Notes under the pieces: model-generated | The model's database searches: none | Seen by the model: only the letters and a program-made list of their open reading frames with translations | What the model was told of the DNA's origin: nothing | Origin: Ichthyophis bannanicus | Taxonomy: Eukaryota > Chordata > Amphibia > Gymnophiona > Ichthyophiidae | Assembly: GCA_033557465.1 (NCBI GenBank) | Contig: CM066043.1 | Location: 110,784,278-110,848,277, forward strand | DNA: 64,000 nucleotides | Direction: 5' to 3' | In this document: piece after piece, positions 40,884 to 50,519 of the stretch | How the letters are laid out: each line of letters starts with the position of its first letter | How positions within the stretch are numbered: position 1 is the stretch's first letter | Program-made: the position numbers and the translations under genes

Positions 40884-41640
40884 TCATGGCTGTCTGGCCC
40901 ACCGAGGAACCACCAGTATCACAGTGGCCCTGTAGAGCTGGACCTTGAGCAGAGTCTTGGCAATCAGCAGCATTGGCGGGAAGGCATAGAAGAAGTCCCT
41001 CATCCATGGAATGAGGAACTCATCCGCCGCCACCCACGAGGGGTGTGGTTGCCTGAAGCAGAAGCAGGGCAGCTGAGCATTGGTTGGAGGTCCATCTGCA
41101 GGAGCCCAAAGGGAGCATTGGCAAAGAGGTCCATCTGCAGGAGCCCAAAGGGTCAGAAGAGCCAGCTGGCCACCAGGGTGTCCAGCTGCCACTCATACGG
41201 TTGGAGGACCCGGCTAAGCCGATCCACCAGGAAATTGTCCAGGCCCAGGAGATAGACTGCCTGTAGGAGCATCCCATTATAACTGGAAAAAGAGCAGAGG
41301 CTCACTGCCTCCTGGCAGAGGAGAGACGATCCCGTACCGCCTTGTTGTTGATGTAAAACATCGCCACCTGCTTGTCAGTCTGTATCAGTATCCACTTGAT
41401 GCCGTAGGTGGTTGAGAAAGGCCCGGAGGGTTAGTGCTATGGGTCGGAGCTCCAGGAGGTTGATCTGCTGGAGGCTTTCTGCCTACGATCAACTGCCCCT
41501 TAGTGAAGAGGTTGTCACAATGGGCTCCCTAGCCCAGTTTGGAGGCATCCGTGGTGAGGATCCTCGGGGGGGGGGGGCACCTAGGAGGGCATCCTGGTCT
41601 GAAGATGCTGGAGCTGTTGCCACCAGTCAAGGGAGTCTGC
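40884..41640 (-). pseudogene. DIRS-7 RNase H and methyltransferase-like remnants
   Basis: Minus-strand fragments: NAQLPCFCFRQPHPSWVAAD, FLIPWMRDFFYAFPPMLLIA, KTLLKVQLYRATVILVVPRW. Further right, remnants of LELRPIALTLRAFLNHLRH and of the DKQVAMFYINNKAV block (about 41,340-41,470). The G-run at 41,568-41,577 (a ten-base GGG stretch) lies in the region equivalent to that of DIRS-5. Not translatable. Confidence 0.65.
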
Positions 41641-41746
41641 TAGAGGATGGGTCACAACCACTCTGGCCCACAGGCGTCCTGTCGCTTGAGACCACTGGGT
41701 GTGTAGGGCCTGTTGCCTGATGCATTTCGGTGGCAGTGCTGCCCCT

Positions 41747-42150
41747 GATGAGCCAGTCAACTGGCTCATCAAGGATGAGTCAACTGGCTCATCAAGTGCA
41801 GCACCACTGCTGAAGCTCATCAGGCAATGGGCCACATCATCCTCATTCTGGAGCACTTGGGGTTCATCATAAACTACCCAAAGTCCCATCTCCATCAGAC
41901 ACAATACCTGGAGTTCATAAGGACACTGCTGGATATCGGTCAGGCCAAGGCCTTTCTCCCTCTGGATAAGGCCCAGCACCTCAAGGCGCTTGCAGAGAAT
42001 GTCTAGGGTTGCTCCTCAGCCTCTGCCCACCTTCTGCTCTGCCTGTTGGGTCACATGGCACCCACAGTACATGTCACCCCAGATGCCCATCTGCATATGT
42101 GGCCGGGCCCAGTGGGTCCTGTGCTCCCAGTGATCTCATGGGCCACCTGA
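41747..42150 (+). pseudogene. Inverted RT distal segment within DIRS-7
   Basis: Read on the plus strand: ILEHLGFIINYPKSHLHQTQ, YLEFIRTLLDIGQAKAFLPL, LLCLLGHMAPTVHVTPDAHL. These are the RT connection blocks of this lineage (compare DIRS-5 LEFIGARLDTKQARAYLPED), whereas gag on the right and RNase H on the left are minus strand. The left junction holds GATGAGCCAGT-CA-ACTGGCTCATC (41,747-41,770), 11 bp perfect inverted arms built from the DDWLIK coding sequence, followed by a second partial copy. This looks like an inversion with a palindromic junction. Confidence 0.78.
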
Positions 42151-42159
42151 GTCATAAAT

Positions 42160-43700
42160 TTAGAGCACTCTTTGACTGTTGAGGTACCGCTGAAGAAGTT
42201 TCTTGGAGAAACTAGCTGAGAACTCGGCAAGTTCCCTTGCCATGTCCTGCAAGTACATGCCCATGTACGGCTGGTAGGCCTCGATGCAGCTGATGAGCAT
42301 CAAGCCCTGGAAGAACTTCCTACCCAGGACATCCATGACGTGGGCCTCCCTGCCCAGGGGCACTGAGGAGTGCAGTTTCTGACTCTTGAGCCTATGCATG
42401 GCCAACTCCACCACCATGGAGTTGTGAGGCAGTTGAGCTTTTTGGATGTCAGGGCACCAGCGAACCTGGCACATCGAGTCCAGCCACCTGCTCACAATAG
42501 GAACAGAAGCCGGGCTCTCCTACATACGGAAGAGAAACTGTTCCAGGATGGGGGGAATGGGCACCATAAGTGCCTCCTTAGGGGGGGCCTCGTACTGTAG
42601 GATCTCAGGACCCTCCGCAAGAAGCTCCTCCTCGGACTCGGTGGTGAAGGCAAGAGCCTTCGCCATATCACGAACAAAGTCCAGAAAGGCCAGGTCCTTG
42701 GGTGGGGACTGGTACCGTGCTTCAGGAGGGGAAGGATCTAAGGGCACATCCCTGCGGAGTCAAGTGTCTGGGGACTCGTTGTCCTCGATCTTCCAATCCA
42801 ACCCGGAGTCGGAGGAGATCTTGAGGGTCTTCCAAGCCTCGGGCTCATGCCCCAGCCCTGATGGCCCGGGATGGCCCCTGCATTCCAAATTGGGAGCACT
42901 GTGTGGGGAAATCCTCAGCTCCGAATGGGAACCAGTGCTGAGGTGTCTCTCAAGGCTGGTGGAGCTCGAGGATCGGCTCCACTTCTGGGGACTCCCTCAC
43001 TGTGGAAGGGCTGGTGGTCAGGAGTGATGACCCAGAGAAACCGGGCATCAGAGCCCGCTGTTGGGCCATGCATTTCAAGGCCGCCATCCTGGCCTCGAGG
43101 CTAGAAGGCTCCGCAGTCACTGGCGCAGGCACAGAGGATCTTGGGCCTGGCACCGTTGAGAGGAGGTCATCGATAAGGATGGCCTCAGAGGACTGAGACT
43201 GATCCCTGGGACACCAAAGGCATTTTCTCCCGCCAGGGCAGTTTCGAGAGTTGCTCCAGGCCATCGCCCTCAGCCTCGCATCGAGGGTTCTAAGGTCTGG
43301 AGCCATGGGACTTCCTCGGACTCATCACCTGATGAAGCCACCAACGATGTCTGGCTCTTCAAGGGGGCGTCCCTCCCCAAGAGAGCTCCAGCTTGCCTCG
43401 TGATCGCGAAGCTCTGAGGTAGCACAGTCGCCACGCAAGGTCGAGGCCTCCACCGCAGCCCTCAAGGGAGCTGGTCCCATGGACAACTCTGGGGCTGAGC
43501 TGGTCTTGTGAAAAATACCAACTCATGCTGCTTTTTACAGCCTCGGAGGGCCTTGGAAGTCATCTGCTGGCAGAGATCACACGCCAAGGCATCATGATCC
43601 AGCCTGAGGCAACAAAGGCAACAATCACGTGGATCTGTGCGTGACATATGTGCACTGCGGTCGCAGAGACTTGAAGCCACTGACCAAGGCTATAGTGGGG
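42160..43700 (-). pseudogene. DIRS-7 gag-like protein, broken
   Basis: The N-terminal Cys module at about 43,680-43,540 reads ASSLCDRSAHMSRTDPRDCC, LCCLRLDHDALACDLCQQM. The middle has LSTVPGPRSSVPAPVTAEPS. The conserved block at 42,520-42,747 reads YQSPPKDLAFLDFVRDMAKA and APPKEALMVPIPPILEQF. The C-terminal block at 42,160-42,495 reads HNSMVVELAMHRLKSQKLHS and YMGMYLQDMARELAEFSASF. Frameshifts separate all four. Confidence 0.75.
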
Positions 43701-44334
43701 AATACATTCTCTGCAAGGTCAAACTCCTTTGGCCAGAAAGGGCATGAAAACACACGCACCAAGAGAAAACCCTAAGGGATAAAAGGGGACCAGAGGAAAA
43801 ATGCGATGCCGAAAACAAGTGGACTCGGGATGCGAGAAGGGCACCGATATGCAACCGGAGAAAGGAATCGATCCAAAAACTGAAGTAAAAGGCAAGAAAA
43901 AAAATAAACTTTTTCCAGGATGAACAGACACACGTCCAGTGGGCTCTGCGGAAAAAAGGAGACTGAGGCAAGATGGTACCCTTAGGCAGGAAGGGGACCA
44001 CGCATGCGTGGTGCATCTCTCAAAGGCTTTCTTTGAAAGCTGGGGAGAGATTACCTCGTAGGCTTCATCAACGCAGATGTCACCCATATGTGAGGACTGA
44101 TTTCCTGCTTGTTCCCGGAGAAAGTATACTTCAGTCATTAGGGTGTGTCTATGTATTTGGGGTGTTAAGGTTTTGTGGATGTACCTTAGAACAAAATGGT
44201 GAAGTGAATAAATAAATCAAATAATTAAAAAAAAAATTTTGATCATTGGCTTGTGAAATGCTACCTCTTACTATCAAGAGCTGGTTATGATCAAACAGAT
44301 AACAGAGTACTACTTCCTTGCAAACTGGATTGGT

Positions 44335-44690
44335 CGCTCTTGGTGACAAGACGCTAGGCTCAATGAACCACTGATCTGATCCAGTATGGTATTCTTATGT
44401 TGGTCATGAAATCATATTCAAAGGGAGCAGGTGTCAGGAACAACATTAGAAAGTATTTTTTCATGGAAGAGCTGGTAGATTCATGGAACAGCCACCGAAT
44501 GGAGGTGCTGGAGGCAAAAACAGTAACAGAATTCAAGGCAGCAGGGATAATCAGAGGTACAAATTATTTATAGAGACATGAAGGACAGCTGGGATCAAGG
44601 GCATTGTACTAGGAAGTAAATTGGGCAGACTAGATGGGCCTTCCACCCTCATCTGCTATCATATTCTATGATTTCAATTTGCGATTGTGT
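44335..44690 (+). mobile_element. CR1 3' end remnants
   Basis: About 44,335-44,400 (CCACTGATCTGATCCAGTAT, ending TCTTATGTT) looks like the 3' UTR end of one CR1. Directly after, 44,440-44,560 encodes a CR1 C-terminus (NNIRKYFFMEELVDSWNSHR, VTEFKAAGI), and 44,620-44,690 carries the matching 3' UTR (GGGCAGACTAGATGGGCCTT). Two CR1 3' ends therefore lie in tandem. 44,126-44,335 holds nothing recognisable. Confidence 0.7.
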
Positions 44691-44834
44691 CACAAATGGT
44701 ATCATAAACCAAGCTCCACTGGTTGTAGTGTCATTTAATTATCATGGCTGCTACTAGAGGTATGGAGAACAAATTAATGTTTTGTATTATGGACCGATTC
44801 TTAGTGAGCCCCATACAGTACACAGGAAGTAAGT

Positions 44835-46668
44835 CTCTCTAAACATTTTTGGATTGATTTTTCTATACCGACAAAAAACAGCATTGAAGATATAATAAGC
44901 ACAATCAACACAACAACCTCTCCAGCCAATCCATGTCCAGTAGAGTGGATTAAAAACACTAACAAACAATTGAGCTCACATTTGATGAAATTTGTGGAAA
45001 ATTCGTTAAGACAAGGTTATTTACCTGCTATTCTCAAAAAAGCATCAATTCGACCAGTACACAAAGGCAAATTATTAAGCACCCCTGACCCCAAGTCATA
45101 CCGTCCAATTTCCAGTTTACCATTTATCTCGAAGGTTATAGAGAAAGTAGTTCAAAAACAATTGTAGGATCACATAGATTCATATGCACCATTGGATTTA
45201 CACTAACATGGCTTCAAACCATTTCACAATGTGGAATCTCTACTTATTTCACTATTTAATAACCTCATAACCGGCCTGGACAAAAAATATAATGTTTTTC
45301 TTTTAATATTTCTTGACATCCTCAGCAGCATTTGAAACCATATCTCATTCAATCATGCTCCAATGTCTTGAAGATATTGGCTTATGTAACTACACCCTTA
45401 AATGGTTCACATCATACCCTCAGTAATCGTATGCAAATAGTAAAATGTAGAGAAAAAAAATCCTCTCAAATCCCCGTCACACAAGGTATACCACAAGGAT
45501 CAGCTTTATCATCCATTCTTTTTAATATCTATATTCAACCCTTATGTCAAATTATTAAACAGCACAGAATAAATTACCATCTCTACGCTGACGACATTAT
45601 GATCTATACTACAATCGACCAAAATTCTTTAGACACAGTAATAATTGATAAATGTTTGATTGACATGAACTGGCTTGCAAATAATAATTTTAAAATAAAT
45701 TCAGACAAAACCGAAGCACTATTAATCTCTAAATGTCAAAACCTAAAAGCTCCTAAAGAAATTAATATCCTAAACAAATCCATAAAACTTAGTGAAGAAG
45801 TAAAGTACCTTGGCGTAACCATAGATAAACATCTAAATTTAAAATCACATGTAAATAAAATTACAAATAAAGCTTACCATCGTTTAAAAATCATTAGAAG
45901 GCTTAAACCAGTTTTTCATACAAATCATTTCCGAACAGTATGCCAAGCAGTTATTACACCTTTACTTGACTTTGGAAACATCCTTTATCAAGGTCTTCCC
46001 AAAAATACCATCCACCCCCTTCAAATAGTTCAAAACACCACTGCAAGAATTATAATGGGATCCACAAAATATGAACATGTAACTCCCTTGCTTGAAGAAC
46101 TTCATTGGCTTCCAATCACTGCAAGATCAAAGTACAAAAATCTGATGATCATTTTTAAAATTCTTCATGGACCATCAGCAGATATTCTAAAATCTATTAT
46201 TTCTAAAGACACAAGCTCAAGACCCAGACGTTCCCAAGCTACCAACAGACTTAATACCCATAATAAATCTAAATGACTTCTAAAAGGGCTTTTTCATTTA
46301 TGGCACCAAAACTATGGAACTCTATTCCTGAGGAATTAAGATTTCAGACCGACATGAAAGACTTCCGCTGGTCCCTTAAGACATATCTATTCATTGAGGC
46401 TTAGGGCAAACAACCTATCACATAAAAGTTCAAGATACCTTAACTGTTTCTACTCAATTTTGTTATGTTATAGTAAAATATTATAGTTTATCTTTATATA
46501 CTATTACAATGTACTGTAATTTATTGTAAATTAATATGATGTACTGTAATTTATTACAATGTCTTGTCTCTCTGTCCTCCATGCCCCAATGTAAACCCTT
46601 TTGTTGTCCTGTTAACCACTTTGATTGAAGGATAAGGTGGTCTACAAAACTGTTTAAATAAATAAATA
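44835..46668 (+). mobile_element. L2-1: 5'-truncated L2-type LINE
   Basis: A plus-strand L2-clade element holding the reverse transcriptase and C-terminal domain, a short 3' UTR with TAAGGTGGTCTACAAAACTG and an AATAAATAAATAA tail at about 46,655-46,668. Its 3' end lies about 100 bp from the nearest GRK2 exon, antisense to that gene. It is AT-rich, unlike the other L2 at 51,975-60,470, so it is a distinct L2 family. Confidence 0.85.
44970..46276 (+). pseudogene. L2-1 reverse transcriptase and C-terminal domain
   Basis: First frame: FVENSLRQGYLPAILKKASI, DPKSYRPISSLPFISKVIEK. The middle (45,165-45,400) has frameshifts around the first catalytic block, read FLDILSSAFETISH-like. From 45,400 the frame is open: PVTQGIPQGSALSSILFNIY, INYHLYADDIMIYTTIDQNS (YADD intact), VKYLGVTIDKHLNLKSHVNK, HPLQIVQNTTARIIMGSTKY and LEELHWLPITARSKYKNLMI. 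The last three are the typical L2 C-terminal motifs. Stop near 46,276. Only the middle of the RT is damaged. Confidence 0.87.
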
Positions 46669-46766
46669 AACTAAATCTAAACCATTCTCAGCTTTGCTAA
46701 ACATCTGTTCAGAGTCTTGAAACCTGCTTCTCTGTTTTCTGAGAGGTCAGCAGAGCCAGGACTTAC

Positions 46767-46880
46767 ATCACACTGAAGGATGAACTGTTTCCCTCCTCTG
46801 ATCTTCAGTAGGATACATCTCTTTTCTTTGATATGTGTCTCTTCCACACTCTGGATCTCTTCCATGGTGAGTAAACTTTG
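46767..46880 (-). CDS. GRK2: GRK2 exon: PH domain, second part
   Basis: This 38-codon exon (phase 0 at both ends) reads [20 protein letters not shown] and [18 protein letters not shown]. It continues the pleckstrin-homology domain that binds G-beta-gamma and phosphoinositides and brings the kinase to the membrane. Acceptor TTTTTCAG and donor GTAAGT are both canonical. SLLTMEEIQ and [14 protein letters not shown] match GRK2 rather than GRK3 (from knowledge of the family: GRK3 has LLTMEQIL and FRIKGGKQFVLQCE). The next exon (the end of the PH domain and the C-terminal tail) is not found to the left in the window. Confidence 0.93.
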
Positions 46881-47183
46881 CTGAAAAATGGAAAAAATAT
46901 ACCACAAGGTAAGTGAGAGAAGGAAGCACAATTTAGGGTCCAAACTGGCAACATACACGGCTTTTACTTCACTTATTCTGCTCTTACTCAAGGAGCACCA
47001 TATACAGTCTTACTCTTTGCCATGTAACTCATCAGGTTAGAAGATTCACTGCATTATGTACCAGAATCCTAAATATGTGATGCCAATGTGTGCCTGGTGA
47101 ATGTGGGGACAGTTTGTCAGGGAGGAGCTGTACTGAACATTGGGGTGGGACGAGGGCAGATTGTGAGGGAGGGGCATGCTTAC

Positions 47184-47320
47184 TGGAGATTCCCCTTCGC
47201 CTCTCCATTCCAGTCGGTTGGGGAAGAGGTAGAAATATCGTCTCTGCCACTGGATAAGGAAGGGGTTTCCCATCTTAGACATATAACCGTGCATTATACA
47301 GTCTTTCCCCAAAGCATAAT
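47184..47320 (-). CDS. GRK2: GRK2 exon: PH domain, first part
   Basis: 137 bp, entered with a split codon (G|AT, Asp) and left in phase 0. It reads [20 protein letters not shown], then [25 protein letters not shown]. This is the start of the PH domain; KMGNPF and RLEWRGEGE are GRK2/GRK3 signatures, and YMSKMGNPF favours GRK2. The mammalian PFLTQWQ is PFLIQWQ here. Acceptor TTTCTCTAG and donor GTAAGC are intact. The intron to the next exon is only 303 bp. Confidence 0.95.
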
Positions 47321-47559
47321 CTAGAGAAAGAGAAGGAGTAGGGAGTAAGAAAAATAAAATAAATATAGGTAAAGAAAAAAAAATAGAAGAGATGTGTTAC
47401 AAATATAAATTTAATTTTATAATGTAAATACACAGACCATAGAAGAACACGTTATACAAAATGATGCAAAATATAGGCAACTGAAGGAGAATGGTTGCAT
47501 AGATGCACTGTCTATGGTTGGGGGAGATGTCAGCATAGGCAAGGCAGGGGGCTGGTGCA

Positions 47560-47925
47560 GGCCAGGCTAGCCCAACCATTAGGCAAGATTAGGCAGTTGC
47601 CTTGGATAGTAGCTTCTGGGAGGCAGCAAAAAGCAAAAGAAGTCATAGCAAAACAACAGACTGCGACAGCCACACAAACTCAAAGAACCATCAGCACATT
47701 CTTTTACCTGCAGGGAGAGTGGGCACACACATGCATACAAAGCAAAGCAAAGCAAATAATCAACAGTATTATGTCCAATTATACATTTTTAGAGGATGGT
47801 TGTGGAGAGATCGTGTCAGTGATCATGACGGTTGAGTTTAATTATCAAACTCTTAGTGGAGGGAAAGCGTAAGGCTAAAGGTTCGCCTAAGGTACCCAAT
47901 ACTCTTGGCACCAACCCTAGGTATG
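47560..47925. other. Possible decayed non-autonomous DNA transposon in a GRK2 intron
   Basis: The left edge (CTAGCCCAACCATTAGGCAA, then GATTAGGCAGTTGCCTTGG) and the right edge (GGTTCGCCTAAGGTACCCAA, ending CACCAACCCTAG) look like terminal regions of a GCCTAGGG-type element. The inverted match is weak and I see no clear target duplication. The rest of this intron (47,321-48,000) shows nothing. Confidence 0.3.
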
Positions 47926-48000
47926 GGAGCGCTGGATAGATGTGGGGGAAGGGCTAGCGCAGGAGCACTGGCTGAAAACTAGGGAGGCATTGGCATTCAC

Positions 48001-48163
48001 CTTCTTCATGTCCTAGTTGTTTGTTTTTTGCCTTCTTCCGAGCTTCAAGTTTGTCTGTTTCGAGATTCACAGCTTCAAAGACAGTCTCTGCCACTTCTTG
48101 CTGCCATCGCTCTGATATTGTAAGTGGGAAGTTCCGATACAGCTCCTGATCGCTGTCTAATAA
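48001..48163 (-). CDS. GRK2: GRK2 exon: post-kinase regulatory (RH-terminal) segment
   Basis: 163 bp (54 codons plus one base) encoding [54 protein letters not shown]. It corresponds to the helices that follow the kinase domain, close the RGS-homology bundle and lead to the PH domain. [20 protein letters not shown] is the GRK2 form; GRK3 has Cys and Lys changes. Acceptor CTCCCAG and donor GTGAATG are acceptable. The exon ends with the G of the split Asp codon taken up by the next exon. Confidence 0.95.
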
Positions 48164-48559
48164 CTGGGAGCAGTGAGAGAGGGAGGATGTGAGTGCATGT
48201 GGAAAGGATAGTGAAAGTGAGAGCAAAAGAGAAGGGGAGAAAGACCAAGAGTATAGCAAGATGGAGACAAAGAGAGAGGAAGAGAGAGAGTGAGGGGGTT
48301 ACAGAGACAGACATTAAGAAAGACTGACTACAAAGTACAGTGGAATTCATACCGATAAAATTTTTAGCTGGAAATTTTTCATTTCTAAGAAAATATACAG
48401 AGTCCAGAGACCTTCAGTCATTGAGCTCAACACTGACAGAAAGTGAAGGTGATGGGGACCCAGAACTCTGCCCTCCCTTGTAGAGGATGTTTAGGGATGG
48501 TGAGGGAGACTATAAGCCTCAGCTTTTGATAAAATGTTTCTTCCCACCCCGTCACATAC

Positions 48560-48655
48560 CTTAATTCCTTTTGTATCCTCCTCATCAAATGACCCAATGT
48601 CAAAGGCATCGGCAGCATTGACCTCTCCTCGCGGTGGAATCAGTGGTGGTGGATA
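48560..48655 (-). CDS. GRK2: GRK2 exon: AGC-kinase C-tail
   Basis: 96 bp (32 codons) reading [20 protein letters not shown] and [12 protein letters not shown]. This is the active-site tether or C-tail that follows the kinase domain in AGC kinases and contacts nucleotide and the small lobe. The acceptor is preceded by TTCCTTCCTACCTTAG and the donor is GTATGTG. The kinase exon that should precede it (ending in a WQMVFLQK-type sequence) is not seen to the right within the window, so that intron is longer than 15 kb or the order is interrupted. Confidence 0.93.
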
Positions 48656-49406
48656 CTAAGGTAGGAAGGAAGCTAGAGGTGAGAGGCGAAGGGGAGCATG
48701 GTGGTAAGAGCTCTGTAGATGTAAGACTAGAAACTTCCACCATCTACATTATACAATCCTCACAAAACAAACATGCTCACACAAAAGAATGGGGGTTTAT
48801 TCTTTTAAGAGCTTATTACTTCAAACTCAGACTTTCTCTGTTCCTACAAGTTCTCTTTACTCCTTTCCCTTTTTTTTTTTTTTTGACTACAGTACAATCC
48901 TCCGAGGCTTATTACATACACTGATCCCTCTAAGTCTGCTTTTTATGTCTCTTTGCAGCCATCTGTTTTAGTGGCCCATCTTCATTTTTGGGAAACATTT
49001 CTTTGGTACTAGCTGCAAATTTTAAGCAATTAAAAATCAGTCCTTCCAGCCCAATCCAGATGAGTGGGTTGGGTTATGCCCCCCTGTCATCAGATGGAGA
49101 GAGAAAAAAAAGCTCAGAGCCAACTTCACTCTCCTCTTAAGGGGTTTGGTGCTGCCTTCAACTCTTCAGGAGAACACTCCTAATGATTTAACAGGAAAGA
49201 TTCCTACAGCTGACTTTCCTGTTCTAATTGTCTAAGGAGGACTATTAATTTGATGTTGAAGCACATTGCACTTAAGGATCCCTGGTGAGGTCTTTAACAA
49301 GCACTCATGATCCTGCATAAAAGTCTCTGATTCTGTGGTGCATAAGGGGCATGCTGCTTAGTGTGAATTTAGTACTGTCTGTTATTATTTGATTTCTATA
49401 TGAATA
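48656..49406. other. GRK2 intron, no gene seen
   Basis: Intronic sequence upstream of the C-tail exon. It holds a T-run (48,870-48,884) and GA-rich stretches but no recognisable exon or transposon end before the mariner element. The smaller intron at 48,164-48,559 is likewise GA-rich and empty. Confidence 0.5.
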
Positions 49407-50237
49407 CGAGGGTTGCTCACAAAGTAATGCCCCACATGTTTTTTCTCAGTCCAGAATGAAGATAGAGATATGAAATTGAAAGGGTAGTAACTTGGAACTT
49501 CAAAGGACATACGTGTGTAATTTTACAGTCCGACAAATAGTGAGGCGGTAGTGATCCTTCAAATGGCGTCTGTGAGTGACACACGGTACAAACAACGAGC
49601 TGTAATTTAATTCTTGGTGGAGGAGAAAGTCAGTCCTGCCTCAGCCACCAGTCCAGATCGGCGCATTACGAGTCGGGAATTGTCCGTACAGCTTTCCGTC
49701 AGTAGAGGTAGTTCAATGGCAATTATTGACTCTTTGGGATATTCAAAGGTGTGTGCAAGATGGGTTCCGCAAAGTCTCATAACCAAACACAAACGCCAAA
49801 GGAAAGACATCTGCTCTGATTTGTTGGAGCGTTTTGAAGCTGAGGGGGAGGCCTTTATCCCAAAGAGTCAATAATTGCCATTGCACCTCCTCTACTGACG
49901 GAAAGCTGTACGGACAATTCCCGACTCGTGATGTGCCGATCCACACAAATAATGTCATCAACGCGCTGCAACTTGTCTGGACTGGTGGCTGAGGCAGGTC
50001 GCCTAGACCGCGGCCGATCTTCCAGTTCCATTTTACCCCTTCCTGAAGCCTTTACTCTCTTCACCCATCGTCCAACAGTGCTCCAATCTACCGCAGAACT
50101 GCCATACACAGCATACAACCGTTTATGAATGTTTCTCATGCTTTCTTTCTCCTCCTCCAAGAATTCAATTTCACAACTCTATCTTCATTCTGGACTGAGA
50201 AAAAACATGTGGGGCATTACTTTCTGAGCAACCCTCA
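49407..50237. mobile_element. Fold-back mariner element with two 5' halves
   Basis: An 831 bp element flanked by TA on both sides (49,405-49,406 and 50,238-50,239), with long inverted terminal repeats (GAGGGTTGCTCACAAAGTAA and its inverse, extending about 60 bp to AGTCCAGAATGAAGATAGA). Both ends are the 5' end of a mariner: each arm begins, reading inward, with the same leader and the N-terminal part of a transposase. The arms also share an inner inverted segment (49,664-49,739 against 49,858-49,945). The 3' half of the transposase is absent. It lies in the GRK2 upstream intron. Confidence 0.88.
49614..50160. pseudogene. Mariner transposase N-terminal fragments on both strands
   Basis: Minus strand (50,160-49,858): EEEKESMRNIHKRLYAVYGS, SAVDWSTVGRWVKRVKASGR and RRPASATSPDKLQRVDDII, the paired helix-turn-helix DNA-binding domain of a mariner transposase. 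Plus strand: MASVSDTRYKQRAVI (49,563-49,607), then after an internal deletion ELSVQLSVSRGSSMAIID, GYSKVCARWVPQSLITKHKR and LLERFEAEGEAFIPKSQ (to 49,874). No catalytic DDD triad is present on either strand. Confidence 0.85.
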
Positions 50238-50519
50238 TAGAATATTTTGTTTTATGGTTTTAGGAAGCAAGATTTAGTCAGAGTGGAACAGAGGTAATTG
50301 GGATTTGTTGGTGGAGGGGGGTAGAAGGGACATTTGGAGCAGAAGGAGAGGAAATGTTCAGAAGGTCTGTAATAGCCATGTACTGATTGATTTAACTAAG
50401 GATTCTAAAGGGAGATAGGACGGGGTCGTTATTTGCAGGTGAATATAGTGCACCCAGGGTAATGTGTGAAGATAGGGTTACTTAACACTAAAAATGGCAA
50501 AAAATAAAGAGAGTCAGTT

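Larger units (their letters stand above)
39241..44125 (-). mobile_element. DIRS-7: decayed DIRS element with internal inversion
   Basis: Minus strand, same lineage as DIRS-5 and DIRS-8. 3' terminal repeat at about 39,241-39,420, ICR at about 39,475-39,560, 5' terminal repeat at about 43,945-44,125 (GCTTTCTTTGAAAGCTGGGG, then CATATGTGAGGACTGATTTC). Recombinase, MT-like region, RNase H and gag are present in order. The RT is represented only by its distal part, in plus orientation (41,797-42,150), between gag and RNase H. The RT palm is missing. Many stops. Confidence 0.83.

Noticed and set aside
48184..48310. GA-rich stretch with open frames next to a GRK2 exon
   Set aside because: Low-complexity intronic purine tract. 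The apparent protein is an extension of the exon frame through the polypyrimidine tract.
46767..48655. A processed GRK pseudogene
   Set aside because: Three introns with canonical splice sites separate the exons, the frames are intact and there is no poly-A tail, so it is not a retrocopy.
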